Assembly: GCF_020662345.1 (NCBI RefSeq)
Contig: NZ_VMOA01000003.1
Location: forward strand, 62,001-126,000
Direction: 5' to 3'
DNA: 64,000 nt
Source: Methylobacterium sp. W2
GTDB taxonomy: Bacteria; Pseudomonadota; Alphaproteobacteria; Rhizobiales; Beijerinckiaceae
Shown: positions 1 through 9,037 of the stretch, one piece after another
Position numbering within the stretch: the first letter of the stretch is position 1
Layout of the letters: every line of letters begins with the position of its first letter
Notes under the pieces: generated by a model
The model's database searches: none
Told to the model about the DNA's origin: nothing
Seen by the model: the letters and a program-made list of their open reading frames with translations, nothing else
Program-made: the position numbers and the translations under genes

Positions 1-53
1 TCCTGTATCTTTTAAATCTCGACGGGACGATGTCCGGCGTCGTCAAGCACACC

Positions 54-251
54 CTACGTCTCGAAAACGTCTTTTGGTTTCACTTCGGACTTCGGTAATT
101 TCTGCTGAGCTCTTCCTTCGTCCACCACATTCTGATCACCGATCAGCTTGCCGATGGCTTCCTTCACCGAGCCCTTGAGCGTTTCAGCCGTGATCGCGGA
201 CTTGGATTCGCTTATGGATCGATCCGAATACCTGGTTGGCCGGACCCGCAT
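54..251 (-). CDS. CsbD-like small stress protein
   Basis: A 65-residue hydrophilic protein. From about residue 25 it carries the pattern KGSVKEAIGKLIGD followed by a DEGRAQQ stretch. This matches the core of the CsbD family, small proteins often induced by general stress whose biochemical role is unknown. The N-terminal 20 residues are basic and unlike the family, so the true start could be further inside. It reads away from the neighbouring PAS/LuxR gene's terminus with 78 bases between them. No clear promoter motif was seen upstream. Confidence 0.6.
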   Translation of the reverse strand: MRVRPTRYSDRSISESKSAITAETLKGSVKEAIGKLIGDQNVVDEGRAQQKLPKSEVKPKDVFET

Positions 252-329
252 CTCGTACGGCTCAGCATCCCAGGTGGCGCGTGCCGACGGCCGATCAATG
301 ATGCATCCGTACTGGTAGAGCGATTTTAT

Positions 330-1787
330 TTAACCGGCCGAGCCCGCGGGAAACCCGTTGTCACGCCCCCAGACGATGGCCTCGGAACGCTTGTGCACGC
401 CCAGTTTGCGGTAGAGGGCAGCGGCATGATTTCGGACCGTGTTGCGCGACAGGGTCAGGCGCTTGGCGATGGCATCGTCACCGAGCCCCGAGCAGATGAG
501 ATCGAGGATCTGCCGTTCACGGACCGTCATGTTCGGGGCCGCGGCGCCCTGGTGCTCGCCGCCCGGCCGACGCAGGTTGGCGAGCTTGTCGATGAGCCCC
601 CGGCTGAACCAGGAGGTATCGGCCATGACGGTCTCGATGGCCTCGAACAGGTCGCGCTCGCCACGCTTGCGCTCGGTGATGTCCTGCAGGACGAGGAGCG
701 CGTAGATGTCGTCGCCGATCTCGACCCGTTCGGCGGAGACGAGACAATCGAGGCTGGCCCCATCCTCGTGCTGCAGGCAGACTTCGAGCCCGAGGACGTA
801 TCCGGTCATGGCCACGGCACTCTCGAACCTCTCGCGGGCCGCATCGTGGACCCAGAGCCCGAGTTCCGCCGGTGAGCGCCCGGCAACCGTCTCGGCGGAA
901 TGGCCGAAGACCCGGGTGAAGGCCTCGTTCACCCCGGTAATGGCGAAGGTATCCGCCCGTGCGAGCACCGTCGGCACGGGGGTGAGGCGGAAGGCCTTGG
1001 CGAAGCGCTCCTCGCTCTGACGCAAGGCCATCTCGGCCTTCCGGCGCAATTCGAGATCGGCGAAGGTGAAGAGCATGCACGGCTCCTCACCGAGCTCCAT
1101 CGGCTGGCCGGCGACGATGACGTGCCGCGTGCCGCCATCGGGCAGGTCGAGACAGGCCTCCATCTGCGGGATGGTGCCGCCCTCGTTCAGGCGCGAGATG
1201 GCCAGATCCCGGCTCCGGGCACCCGCCAGCACATCGACTTCGTAGACGCTGCGGCCGATGACGGCATCGCGGGTGTAACCCGTCATCTCGAGGAAGCCGA
1301 GATTCACCTTGACGTGTCGCAGGTCCGCGAGCCGGCAGATCACCGCTGGGGCCGGATTCGCGTTGAACGTCTTCTCAAAGCGGTCCTCGGCCTCGAATTG
1401 ATCGGAGACGTCCTTGAGGATCAGCGCCAGGCAACTGGGATTGCCGTCGCGATCGGTGGCCACGAGGCTGCGCAGGGAATGGACGAAGGTGGCGTCCGGC
1501 TTGTCGGTGCGCCTCACCTCCACGACCACGTCGTGGAACGTCTCACCGGAGACGACGCGCTCGATCGGATACTGATTGGGCGTGCGGTTGTTCCGGTAGC
1601 GCAGGGAGAAGCGCTCGCGATAGGCGTCGACGGTCTCTCCGAGCTCGCTCACCGACTCCACGCCATGCATCGCCAGGGCCGCCTCGTTGGCATAGGCGAT
1701 GGTCTGGTCCGGCTCGACCAGGATCACGCCCTCGCTGAGGCCGGCGATGATCTGCCGGAGTTCGTACCTGTCGACGCCGAATGTCAC
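330..1787 (-). CDS. PAS-domain sensor with C-terminal LuxR-type DNA-binding domain
   Basis: About 485 residues, predicted soluble. Three PAS-like modules occupy roughly residues 10-125, 140-255 and 270-380; each ends with the DVS/DITERK-type linker seen between PAS domains. A LuxR/GerE helix-turn-helix follows at about 425-480 (LTVRERQ-like start replaced by MTVRERQILDLICSGLGDD, then AKRLTLSRNTVRNH). It is therefore probably a one-component transcription regulator sensing a small ligand, redox state or light; no cofactor residue could be assigned. A GTG start at 1787 was chosen because GGAG lies 5 bases upstream; an in-frame GTG at 1811 would add 8 residues. The target genes are unknown. Confidence 0.8.
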   Translation of the reverse strand: MTFGVDRYELRQIIAGLSEGVILVEPDQTIAYANEAALAMHGVESVSELGETVDAYRERFSLRYRNNRTPNQYPIERVVSGETFHDVVVEVRRTDKPDATFVHSLRSLVATDRDGNPSCLALILKDVSDQFEAEDRFEKTFNANPAPAVICRLADLRHVKVNLGFLEMTGYTRDAVIGRSVYEVDVLAGARSRDLAISRLNEGGTIPQMEACLDLPDGGTRHVIVAGQPMELGEEPCMLFTFADLELRRKAEMALRQSEERFAKAFRLTPVPTVLARADTFAITGVNEAFTRVFGHSAETVAGRSPAELGLWVHDAARERFESAVAMTGYVLGLEVCLQHEDGASLDCLVSAERVEIGDDIYALLVLQDITERKRGERDLFEAIETVMADTSWFSRGLIDKLANLRRPGGEHQGAAAPNMTVRERQILDLICSGLGDDAIAKRLTLSRNTVRNHAAALYRKLGVHKRSEAIVWGRDNGFPAGSAG

Positions 1788-2107
1788 TGTGGCTCCAATC
1801 GCATCATACACCGGGCCACGGCCCAGCCTTCAACCGATGCATGGCCGGTCAGTTCCAGGTTCGCTTGGGAAGTGCCTGGTATATCTGAGTGATCCACAGA
1901 ATCGCCATCGGCCGGGACATGGAAGTACCCGTGCAAGGGCTACCCTTCGTGCGCCGGAGGCGTGTCTACTCTTATAAAAACCAACGCCCTTATCTTCGTG
2001 CCAAAGTACCGATCATCCCATCGTGTTTCCTCGACCGGACAAAGCCATCGCTCGCTTCGAATTTTCAAGGTGCGTCGGTCAAATGATCGGATTCCGGTCC
2101 GTGACGC
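1788..2107. other. Intergenic stretch, nothing identified
   Basis: About 320 bases between the divergent PAS/LuxR gene and the sigma-factor promoter. Short open frames exist on both strands but none has a ribosome-binding site plus recognisable protein. It presumably holds the promoter of the PAS/LuxR gene, which I could not define. Confidence 0.5.
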
Positions 2108-2133
2108 GTAACCAAGGGCGGGCAATCACCGAA
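2108..2133 (+). promoter_or_regulatory. ECF sigma (SigF-type) promoter, GTAACC-N16-CGAA
   Basis: GTAACC at 2108-2113 and CGAA at 2130-2133 are separated by exactly 16 bases. This is the consensus I recall for Caulobacter SigF-dependent promoters, where SigF is controlled by NrsF. The downstream operon encodes an ECF sigma factor and an NrsF-family protein, so positive autoregulation is inferred. A transcript would start near 2140, giving a leader of over 200 bases before the sigma gene. Confidence 0.75.
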
Positions 2134-2185
2134 ATCCTTCTCATGGCCACCGTGAACCCGGTGCCGCGAGGAAGGACCGCGTCCC

Positions 2186-2305
2186 ATGAGCAGTCTCGCC
2201 CACACCGTCTCCGTCGTCCCTCGCGGCCGATGGCACGGGCACAAATCCGAGGGTGAGGGACGGTGTGGCCAAGGCCCCGGCGACGAATTAGGGTCTCATC
2301 CGTGA
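2186..2305 (+). CDS. Possible 39-residue leader ORF (unknown)
   Basis: Small frame of 39 codons between the SigF-type promoter and the sigma gene. A purine-rich GAGGAAGGA sits 9 bases upstream of its ATG, a better ribosome-binding site than that of the sigma gene. The peptide (MSSLAHTVSVVPRG...) resembles nothing I recognise. The segment also contains a roughly 10-bp complementary pair (CCACACCGTC near 2200 and GACGGTGTGG near 2255), so the conserved object could be RNA structure, not a peptide. Confidence 0.25.
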   Translation: MSSLAHTVSVVPRGRWHGHKSEGEGRCGQGPGDELGSHP

Positions 2306-2376
2306 GCCTGGCGCAGGCGGCGCATTCGGGCCGCCTGCGCCAGGCTCGGCCCGCGAATTCCGGAAGCATCGCGACC

Positions 2377-2967
2377 ATGCCCGCACGATCGATGGCATCG
2401 TCCGGCGAGGAGTCGCTGTCGGCTTCGATGCAGGCGGCTCAGAACGGCGATGCCGCATCCTACCGTGCACTCCTGCGCGACTGCGTACCCATTATTTCCG
2501 CGATGGCGAGGTCCAAGGGTGTCCAGGGCACGACCATCGACGACGTGGTTCAGGACACTCTGCTGACGATCCACCGGGCGCGGGCCAGCTACGACCCCGC
2601 CCGGCCTTTTCTCCCCTGGCTCCGCGCCATCACCCATCGGCGCGCCATCGACGTCCTACGCCAAGGCAGCCGCCGGCCGCGCGAGGTCCATGATCCGATC
2701 GCCTACGAGGCGCGCGCCGACGATGCGCCCCTGCCGGGGCACGATCTCGATGACCGCGACCGTCGCCGGGCAGTGGTCCAGGCCGTCGCCCATCTTCCCC
2801 CGGGGCAGCGCGAGGCGATCGAGCACATCGCCCTGCGCGAGCTCTCCCTCGACGAGGCCTCCCTCCTCACCGGGCGGACCAAGATCGCGCTGAAAGTCAA
2901 TTTCCACCGCGCACTCAAGGCCCTGCGTGCCTCTCTCTCATCCAGCAAGGAGGGTTCGGATGTCTGA
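2377..2967 (+). CDS. ECF-family RNA polymerase sigma factor (SigF-like)
   Basis: About 196 residues. Region 2 spans roughly residues 30-105: DDVVQDTLLTIHRARASYDP, then FLPWLRAITHRRAIDVLR. Region 4 spans 125-190, with LPPGQREAIEHIALRELSLDEAS. This is the two-domain layout of ECF sigma factors. The ATG at 2377 was chosen because GGAAG lies about 12 bases upstream; an ATG at 2392 is an alternative. The stop codon overlaps the anti-sigma gene by 8 bases, indicating translational coupling. In Caulobacter the SigF/NrsF pair responds to heavy metal and redox stress; the signal here is inferred by analogy. Confidence 0.88.
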   Translation: MPARSMASSGEESLSASMQAAQNGDAASYRALLRDCVPIISAMARSKGVQGTTIDDVVQDTLLTIHRARASYDPARPFLPWLRAITHRRAIDVLRQGSRRPREVHDPIAYEARADDAPLPGHDLDDRDRRRAVVQAVAHLPPGQREAIEHIALRELSLDEASLLTGRTKIALKVNFHRALKALRASLSSSKEGSDV

Positions 2968-3652
2968 TCCCGCCAGCCACGAACGTCTCGTCGAGGAGCT
3001 GACCCGGTCGCTCGCGCCGATCCGCCGGCTGCCCGGGCCGGGATGGCGGGCCTTCGCCTGGGTCTCTGCCGTGCTCGGCCTGGGCGCTCTTCTCCTGCCG
3101 CTGTCGGATGCCGCTGCCTTGCAAGCGCGTCTCGGTGTTCCCGATCTTCGTTATGCCGCGCTCGGCGCGATGCTGACGAGCGGGGCTGCGGCCTTCGCGG
3201 CCTTCCAGAGCAGCGTGCCGGGCCGCAGCCGGGCCTGGGCTCTCCTCCCGATCCCGCCCCTCGTCCTGTGGCTCGGCGTCAGCGGGCTCGGTTGCCTGCG
3301 GGCCCGGCTCGCTCCGGCGTCCAACCTCGCCGAAACCGGGGAGATGCGCGGCTGCTTCGTCTTCCTCATGGCCGTCTCGTTGCCGCTCTCGGTCCTGCTG
3401 GTCATGATGCTGCGCCGGGCCTGCCCGCTGAACCCGAGCCTCACGGCGGCCTTGGGAGGTCTCGCCGTCGCGGCGGCGGCAGCGGCGCTCCTGGTGCCGT
3501 TCCATCCTCACGACGCCACCGCGACGGATCTCGCCGTGCATCTCGTGGCCGTCCTCATCGTGGTCGGCCTCAACGGGCTCCTCGGCGGCCGCTTCCTCGA
3601 AGGCACGATCGGCCGACGCTCCGCCGCCAGGGCGGCGGATGCCGATCCGTAG
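2960..3652 (+). CDS. NrsF-family (DUF1109) membrane anti-sigma factor
   Basis: 230 residues. A short cytosolic N-terminus (MSDPASHERLVEEL...) is followed by six predicted membrane segments at about residues 28-46, 57-80, 88-110, 126-148, 158-178 and 186-209. This is the topology of NrsF/DUF1109 proteins, which hold their cognate ECF sigma factor at the membrane. The two cysteines around residues 113 and 130 flank a loop and could serve metal or redox sensing, as proposed for the Caulobacter protein. The start ATG lies inside the end of the sigma gene, so the two are co-translated. Confidence 0.85.
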   Translation: MSDPASHERLVEELTRSLAPIRRLPGPGWRAFAWVSAVLGLGALLLPLSDAAALQARLGVPDLRYAALGAMLTSGAAAFAAFQSSVPGRSRAWALLPIPPLVLWLGVSGLGCLRARLAPASNLAETGEMRGCFVFLMAVSLPLSVLLVMMLRRACPLNPSLTAALGGLAVAAAAAALLVPFHPHDATATDLAVHLVAVLIVVGLNGLLGGRFLEGTIGRRSAARAADADP

Positions 3653-3749
3653 GCGACCAGGCGGCGTCCCGTATCGGCCGGTTAGAATGGCCTTAATCAT
3701 GCCGCGTTAGGCTTGCGCCGACCGGACCTTCCGTCCGCCGGCGACACGC

Positions 3750-4748
3750 ATGACCGTGACATCTCCCTCGGCGCAGATCGGCACGCCGACCTACAGCCTC
3801 GTCGTTCCCGTCTTCAACGAGGAAGCCGTGCTGCCGGTGCTGCTGCACCGTCTCGATCAGCTTCTCGGAAAGCTCGACGGGCCGGCGGAGGTGATCATCG
3901 TCGATGACGGCAGCACCGACATGACGGGCATCGTCGCCGCCGGCCGCGCCAAGGACGATCCGCGCTATCGCTATCTCGCCCTGTCGCGGAATTTTGGCCA
4001 TCAGGTGGCCATCACCGCCGGGATGGAGCGCGCCGCGGGCGCCGCGGTCGTGGTGATGGATGCCGACCTGCAGGACCCGCCGGAGGTCGTCCTCGACCTC
4101 GCCGCCAAATGGCGCGAGGGCTACGAGATCGTCTACGCGAAGCGCCTGAGCCGGGAGGGCGAGAGCCGCTTCAAGCGCTGGACCGCCGGCCTGTTCTACC
4201 GCCTCATCCGGGCGCTCACCGCCATCGACATCCCGGCCGATGTGGGCGATTTCCGCCTCGTCGACCGCAAGGCCCTCGACGCCTTCCTGGCCATGCCCGA
4301 GCGCGACCGTTTCGTGCGCGGCATGTTCAGCTGGATGGGCTTCCGCCAGACCGCCGTGCCGTTCCACCGTCTCTCGCGGACCCTGGGCCAGACCAAATAC
4401 GGCTGGTCGAAGATGCTGCGGCTCGCCTTCGACGGCATCGTCGGCTTCTCCGACATCCCCCTCCGCTTCGCCCTCTGGGCCGGCACGGGGGTGTCCCTCT
4501 TCGCGCTGGCCTACGGATTCTACATCGCCGTGCGCGCCCTCTACGACCCGGCCCTGGTCAGCGGCTGGGCCTCCATCGTCGTCCTCGTCTCGTTCCTCGC
4601 CGGCATGAACCTGCTGATGACCGGCATCGTCGGCCTCTATGTCGGACGCATCCATACCGAGGTGAAGAAGCGTCCCCTCTACGTGGTCGGCCGGGCAGTG
4701 GGGTTCCCCGAGGATGGGCAGGCCGCCCAATCGAGGATCGCGGCATGA
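3750..4748 (+). CDS. Family 2 glycosyltransferase (polyprenyl-phosphate type, GtrB/ArnC-like)
   Basis: 332 residues. The N-terminal GT-A fold has nucleotide-sugar motifs VVPVFNEE (near residue 18), VDDGSTD (near 51), and the metal-binding DADLQDPPE (near 110), followed by GDFRL. Two predicted membrane helices lie at about 235-260 and 270-300. This layout is shared by enzymes that load a sugar onto undecaprenyl or dolichyl phosphate at the inner face of the membrane (GtrB, ArnC, DPM1-like). The sugar cannot be read from sequence. Its TGA overlaps the ATG of the next gene, so it is coupled to a methyltransferase, suggesting joint work on an envelope glycan or lipid. Confidence 0.85.
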   Translation: MTVTSPSAQIGTPTYSLVVPVFNEEAVLPVLLHRLDQLLGKLDGPAEVIIVDDGSTDMTGIVAAGRAKDDPRYRYLALSRNFGHQVAITAGMERAAGAAVVVMDADLQDPPEVVLDLAAKWREGYEIVYAKRLSREGESRFKRWTAGLFYRLIRALTAIDIPADVGDFRLVDRKALDAFLAMPERDRFVRGMFSWMGFRQTAVPFHRLSRTLGQTKYGWSKMLRLAFDGIVGFSDIPLRFALWAGTGVSLFALAYGFYIAVRALYDPALVSGWASIVVLVSFLAGMNLLMTGIVGLYVGRIHTEVKKRPLYVVGRAVGFPEDGQAAQSRIAA

Positions 4749-5428
4749 CCAGCGCCTTCGACGCGTACCGCACCAGCTACGATGCGGTCGTCCAGGATTC
4801 GATCGCCTTTTCCGGGCTCGAACACGGATTCTTCCTCGACGCGAAGGCCGATCTGCTCGCGGATGTGTTCGGCCGGCATTTCGGTGCCTCCCGCCCGTCA
4901 CTCCTCGATGTCGGATGCGGCGTTGGCCTGCTCCATCGCCGCCTCGCGGGCATCGTCTCGGAGATGGCCGGCACCGATCCCTCGCCCGAATCCGTGGCCC
5001 GTGCGGAAAGCGAGAACCCGGGCAACCGATACCGCCTTCAGCAAGGCGGCCCCTTTCCATTCGACGATCGGGCATTCGACGCGACGCTGGCCGTCTGCGT
5101 CTTCCATCACGTTCCGATTGCCGAGCGTTCCGGCCTCCTTGCGGAGATGCGGCGCGTGACCCGCCCGGGCGGCCTCGTGACGATCATCGAGCACAACCCG
5201 TGGAACCCGCTGACGCGGCTCGCGGTGTCACGCTGCCCCTTCGATCACGACGCCGTGCTGCTCGGCGCCCGCGAGACCCGCACGCTGCTGGCGGAACACG
5301 GGTTGCGGGAAATCCGCAGCCGACACTTCCTGGCCTTCCCGTTCCGGCGGGGATGGGTCCGGAATGTCGAGGCGCGGATCGGCCGGCTGCCGCTCGGCGC
5401 GCAGTTCCTGGCTCGCGGAACGGTTTGA
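4745..5428 (+). CDS. Class I SAM-dependent methyltransferase (Methyltransf_11 type)
   Basis: 227 residues, soluble. The SAM-binding motif LLDVGCGVGLLHRRL lies near residue 57, with the acidic residue of motif II in GTDPSPES (near 78) and motif III-like FDATLAVCVFHHVP near 110. RVTRPGGLVTIIEHNPWNP follows near 138. These are the marks of small-molecule or lipid/quinone-type methyltransferases. The start ATG at 4745 overlaps the glycosyltransferase stop (ATGA). The substrate is unknown; the partner gene suggests a polyprenyl-linked or surface glycan substrate. Confidence 0.82.
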   Translation: MTSAFDAYRTSYDAVVQDSIAFSGLEHGFFLDAKADLLADVFGRHFGASRPSLLDVGCGVGLLHRRLAGIVSEMAGTDPSPESVARAESENPGNRYRLQQGGPFPFDDRAFDATLAVCVFHHVPIAERSGLLAEMRRVTRPGGLVTIIEHNPWNPLTRLAVSRCPFDHDAVLLGARETRTLLAEHGLREIRSRHFLAFPFRRGWVRNVEARIGRLPLGAQFLARGTV

Positions 5429-5508
5429 CCGCGCATCGAAGGCCGGAGCCGGACCTCGGCCAGACGACCACGCCGCAGGCTCGATTCGACCTGCGCGGCC
5501 ATCATCCC

Positions 5509-5537
5509 TTGATCATCTGACGCCAAGCCTCTATCCG
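5509..5537 (+). promoter_or_regulatory. Candidate housekeeping promoter for tuf copy 1
   Basis: TTGATC at 5509-5514 and TATCCG at 5532-5537 are spaced by 17 bases, about 80 bases before the tuf start. The elements match the primary-sigma consensus at the more conserved positions. It was identified by eye only. Confidence 0.4.
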
Positions 5538-5618
5538 GGCGGCGTCTTTCGCCCGGCTCGACAGTTCGAGCGCCGCCCTGGGCGACCGCTCATGTGACTT
5601 TGTTTTAGGAATGTGACG

Positions 5619-6805
5619 ATGGCCAAAGAGAAGTTTGCTCGTACCAAGCCGCACTGCAACATCGGCACGATCGGTCACGTCGACCACGGCAAGACGTCGC
5701 TGACGGCGGCGATCACGAAGGTCCTGGCGGAGTCGGGCGGGGCGACGTTCACGGCCTACGACCAGATCGACAAGGCCCCCGAGGAGAAGGCCCGCGGCAT
5801 CACGATTTCGACCGCCCACGTCGAGTACGAGACCGCCAACCGGCACTACGCCCACGTCGATTGCCCAGGCCACGCCGATTACGTGAAGAACATGATCACC
5901 GGTGCTGCCCAGATGGACGGCGCGATCCTGGTCGTGTCGGCCGCCGACGGCCCGATGCCGCAGACCCGCGAGCACATCCTGCTCGCCCGCCAGGTCGGCG
6001 TGCCGGCGCTGGTGGTGTTCCTCAACAAGGTCGACCTCGTCGACGACGAGGAGCTCCTCGAGCTCGTCGAGATGGAGGTGCGCGAGCTCCTCTCCAAGTA
6101 CGACTTCCCCGGCGACGACATCCCGATCACCAAGGGCTCGGCCAAGGTCGCCCTCGACAACGGCGACAAGGCCGTCGGCCACGACGCCGTGCTGGCCCTG
6201 ATGGCCTCGGTGGACGCCTACATCCCGCAGCCGGAGCGTCCGATCGACAAGCCGTTCCTGATGCCGATCGAGGACGTGTTCTCGATCTCGGGCCGCGGCA
6301 CCGTGGTGACGGGTCGCGTCGAGCGCGGCATCGTCAAGGTCGGCGAGACCGTCGAGATCGTCGGCATCCGCGACACCCAGACCACCACGGTCACGGGCGT
6401 CGAGATGTTCCGCAAGCTGCTCGACCAGGGCCAGGCCGGCGACAATGTCGGCGTGCTCCTGCGCGGCACCAAGCGCGAGGACGTCGAGCGCGGCCAGGTC
6501 GTGTGCAAGCCCGGCTCGGTCAAGCCCCACACCAAGTTCAAGGCCGAAGCCTACATCCTCACCAAGGAGGAGGGCGGCCGCCACACCCCGTTCTTCACCA
6601 ACTACCGGCCGCAGTTCTACTTCCGCACCACCGACGTCACCGGCGTCTGCGAACTGCCCGAGGGCACCGAGATGGTGATGCCCGGTGACAGCGTCACCAT
6701 GGACGTCACCCTCATCGTCCCCGTCGCCATGGAAGAGAAGCTCCGCTTCGCCATCCGTGAAGGCGGACGCACCGTCGGCGCCGGCGTCGTCGCCGCCATC
6801 AACGA
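5619..6805 (+). repeat. Direct repeat of about 1187 bp, copy 1 (tuf)
   Basis: The tuf coding sequence matches 30376-31562 base for base as far as I compared. Similarity ends abruptly at the start codon on one side and at the penultimate codon on the other, while flanks are unrelated. This points to gene conversion limited to the coding sequence. Confidence 0.9.
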
Positions 6806-6809
6806 CTGA
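5619..6809 (+). CDS. tuf: Elongation factor Tu (copy 1)
   Basis: 396 residues. EF-Tu is the GTPase that delivers aminoacyl-tRNA to the ribosome. G1 [10 protein letters not shown]3 [10 protein letters not shown]4 NKVD and the G2 effector region ARGITI are all present, followed by the two beta-barrel domains. The start is ATG at 5619 (MAKEKFAR); a GTG two codons upstream is ignored because the ATG matches copy 2. The coding sequence appears identical to the copy at 30376 except for the last sense-codon third base and the stop (GAC TGA here, GAT TAA there). It lies upstream of tRNA-Trp and secE, a common alphaproteobacterial arrangement. Confidence 0.98.
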   Translation: MAKEKFARTKPHCNIGTIGHVDHGKTSLTAAITKVLAESGGATFTAYDQIDKAPEEKARGITISTAHVEYETANRHYAHVDCPGHADYVKNMITGAAQMDGAILVVSAADGPMPQTREHILLARQVGVPALVVFLNKVDLVDDEELLELVEMEVRELLSKYDFPGDDIPITKGSAKVALDNGDKAVGHDAVLALMASVDAYIPQPERPIDKPFLMPIEDVFSISGRGTVVTGRVERGIVKVGETVEIVGIRDTQTTTVTGVEMFRKLLDQGQAGDNVGVLLRGTKREDVERGQVVCKPGSVKPHTKFKAEAYILTKEEGGRHTPFFTNYRPQFYFRTTDVTGVCELPEGTEMVMPGDSVTMDVTLIVPVAMEEKLRFAIREGGRTVGAGVVAAIND

Positions 6810-6885
6810 GAACGCGGATCGCCCGGCCGAAGCCGAGACCGGCATCGCCGGGCGACTACCGGGAATTCACGATGGCATCCCTCTC

Positions 6886-6920
6886 GAATGGGCCGGCTCA
6901 ACGCCGGCCCATTCTCGTTT
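6886..6920 (+). terminator. Hairpin terminator after tuf copy 1
   Basis: A perfect 12-bp stem (GAATGGGCCGGC at 6886-6897 with its complement at 6903-6914) and a 5-base loop, followed by TCGTTT. The U-tract is weak but the stem is strong. The 220 bases from here to the tRNA contain no recognised gene. Confidence 0.7.
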
Positions 6921-7139
6921 CCGGATCATCCGCGACGTGAAGCGGGAGCCTGCCGGGAAACCTGAACCATGAGTGCCGAAACCAGCACATTCCTGAGTTA
7001 CGTGCTCCGGCTAGTCCCAGATGCGATCGGGATCTCGATCGCCCGGAGGAAGAGTGACGCTGCGCCGGCGCAATTTCCTGGGCGACGCCGCATGGGGCCT
7101 TGCATCCAGGATGATGATCGGGCATTGAGCGTCCCGCGT

Positions 7140-7216
7140 AGGAGTGTAGCTCAACTGGTCAGAGCGCCGGTCTCCAAAACCGGAGGTTGCGGGTTCGAGT
7201 CCCTCCACTCCTGCCA
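7140..7216 (+). tRNA. trpT: tRNA-Trp (CCA anticodon)
   Basis: 77 bases with encoded 3' CCA. The acceptor arm AGGAGTG pairs with CACTCCT, the anticodon stem CCGGT/ACCGG encloses the loop CTCCAAA with anticodon CCA, and the T arm contains GGTTCGAGTCC. Placement between tuf and secE is the usual one in this group. Confidence 0.97.
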
Positions 7217-7443
7217 GTGTTTTCCTTAAGCGCAACGCCGGATCGGCCTCCCGTCGGGAATGTCGGACCGGAGCGTGTCTCCCGCTTTCTGTCGACATGT
7301 CCGCGACGGTCGACAAGACCCAGGACTTGCGCTAGAGCGTTCGCACTCCGAGATCGGTAACTGTGTTCGGTGCGGGCTTCGACCAGAGCCTCCGCACCGG
7401 CCCGCTTTCCGGTCAGGGCCGATTTTCCCTGTTGTTGGCATCA

Positions 7444-7746
7444 ATGGCATCGAACGAAGCAACGAAGAAGGCGGACCTGGCGCGCACCCCGCAGCGCGGC
7501 TCCGCCACGCCGACGCCGCCCCGGGCGACCCCGCCCGTGCGGCCCGCGCCCAAGCGCGTCGGCCCGGCCGAGTTCCTGTCCCAGGTGCGCGACGAGGGCC
7601 GCAAGGTCACGTGGCCGAGCCGCAAGGAGACCACCGTCACGACGATCATGGTGTTCATCATGGTCGTGGCGGCGAGCATCTTCTTCACGGTCGTGGACCA
7701 GGCCCTGCGCTACATCGTGACCCTGATCCTCGGGGTCGGCGCCTAG
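7444..7746 (+). CDS. secE: Protein translocase subunit SecE
   Basis: 100 residues. A low-complexity Pro/Arg/Thr-rich N-terminal tail of about 40 residues is followed by the conserved amphipathic segment [19 protein letters not shown] and one membrane helix (about 65-95). This is the single-span SecE type that clamps SecY. ATG at 7444 was chosen; the frame continues upstream to a GTG at 7363 that lacks support. It is followed by nusG, as in most bacteria. Confidence 0.95.
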   Translation: MASNEATKKADLARTPQRGSATPTPPRATPPVRPAPKRVGPAEFLSQVRDEGRKVTWPSRKETTVTTIMVFIMVVAASIFFTVVDQALRYIVTLILGVGA

Positions 7747-7813
7747 AACAACTGAGTCTCCCTGGGCGCGTCGTCGCGACCGGGCAGACCGACGTCAGGA
7801 TTTGGTGAGAACC

Positions 7814-8347
7814 GTGTCGAAACGCTGGTACATCGTCCACGCCTACTCGAATTTCGAGAACAAGGTCGCGCAGTCCATCAAGGATCAGGCGGCGCAGCGC
7901 GGGCTGATGGAGCTGTTCGACGAGGTCATGGTCCCGACCGAGAAGGTCGTCGAGGTCCGCCGCGGCCGCAAGGTCGATGCCGAGCGCAAGTTCTTCCCCG
8001 GCTACGTCCTGGTGAAGTGCGATCTGACCGACGAGGTCTATCACCTCATCAAGAACACCCCGAAGGTCACCGGCTTCCTCGGCGCCGACAAGTCGAAGCC
8101 GGTGCCGATCCCCGATTCCGAAGCCGAGCGCATCAAGGGTCAGGTCGCCGAGGGCGTCGATCGTCCCAAGCCCTCGATCTCCTTCGAGATCGGCGAGACC
8201 GTCCGCGTCGCCGACGGTCCCTTCGCCTCCTTCAACGGCACCGTCGAGGAAATCGACGAGAGCCGTTCGCGCCTCAAGGTCGCCGTGTCGATCTTCGGTC
8301 GCGCCACCCCGGTGGAACTCGAATACGCCCAGGTCGAAAAGATCTGA
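7814..8347 (+). CDS. nusG: Transcription termination/antitermination factor NusG
   Basis: 177 residues. The NGN domain starts with [16 protein letters not shown] and includes FFPGYVLV; a KOW domain near the C-terminus ([22 protein letters not shown]) follows. NusG binds the RNA polymerase clamp and links it to Rho or the ribosome. GTG at 7814 gives the length usual for alphaproteobacteria; in-frame TTG at 7802 and GTG at 7805 are alternatives, the latter 4 bases after AGGA. Confidence 0.96.
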   Translation: MSKRWYIVHAYSNFENKVAQSIKDQAAQRGLMELFDEVMVPTEKVVEVRRGRKVDAERKFFPGYVLVKCDLTDEVYHLIKNTPKVTGFLGADKSKPVPIPDSEAERIKGQVAEGVDRPKPSISFEIGETVRVADGPFASFNGTVEEIDESRSRLKVAVSIFGRATPVELEYAQVEKI

Positions 8348-8575
8348 TTTTTTGAGGTTCGAGGTCGGTCACGACTGACTGATCTTCAACGTTTCCGCTT
8401 GGCGCCAAGCCGAGCGTGAAAATGGCCGTCGGGTACAGTCCCCAGACGGCGTCACACGCGGGAGGTCCGCCCGGTTTGCCGCCGGGATCCACGGACCGCA
8501 CCGCGACCTGCAACCGCTCGCCCCGTCCGTGCTCCAGGCAGCCGGGCGGCGAGCCTACATTTGGGAGCAGTCCCT

Positions 8576-9025
8576 ATGGCAAAGAAGATCACGGGCTACG
8601 TGAAGCTTCAGGTTCCGGCCGGCGCCGCGAACCCGTCGCCGCCCATCGGCCCCGCGCTCGGTCAGCGTGGCCTCAACATCATGGAATTCTGCAAGGCCTT
8701 CAACGCGAAGACCTCTCAGATCGAGAAGGGCACCCCGATCCCGGTCGTCATCACGGCGTACCAGGACCGCTCCTTCACCTTCGAGATGAAGCAGCCGCCG
8801 GTCACCTTCTTCCTGAAGAAGGCCGCCGGCCTGAAGATCGGCAAGAAGCCGGCTTCCGGCTCCAAGACCCCGGGCAAGGGCCCGACGGTGGGCAAGGTCA
8901 CCGAAGCTCAGCTTCGCGAGATCGCCGAGAAGAAGATGCCCGACCTGAACTGCGACTCGGTTGACGCCGCCGTCGCCATGATCCGTGGCTCCGCGCGGGC
9001 CATGGGCCTCGACGTCGTCGCTTAA
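8576..9025 (+). CDS. rplK: 50S ribosomal protein L11 (uL11)
   Basis: 149 residues starting [16 protein letters not shown]. Conserved [21 protein letters not shown] and the C-terminal rRNA-binding domain with [22 protein letters not shown] are present. L11 forms part of the GTPase-associated centre. The 228-base leader after nusG contains a perfect 14-base palindrome (GCTTGGCGCCAAGC, 8397-8410) and could include the L1 autoregulatory site. The ATG at 8576 is preceded by GGGAG. Confidence 0.98.
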   Translation: MAKKITGYVKLQVPAGAANPSPPIGPALGQRGLNIMEFCKAFNAKTSQIEKGTPIPVVITAYQDRSFTFEMKQPPVTFFLKKAAGLKIGKKPASGSKTPGKGPTVGKVTEAQLREIAEKKMPDLNCDSVDAAVAMIRGSARAMGLDVVA

Positions 9026-9037
9026 GGGGAGGGCACA

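Noticed and set aside
1889..2086. 65-codon plus-strand frame between the PAS/LuxR gene and the sigma operon
   Set aside because: No ribosome-binding site, no recognisable motif, and atypical composition for a coding region here.
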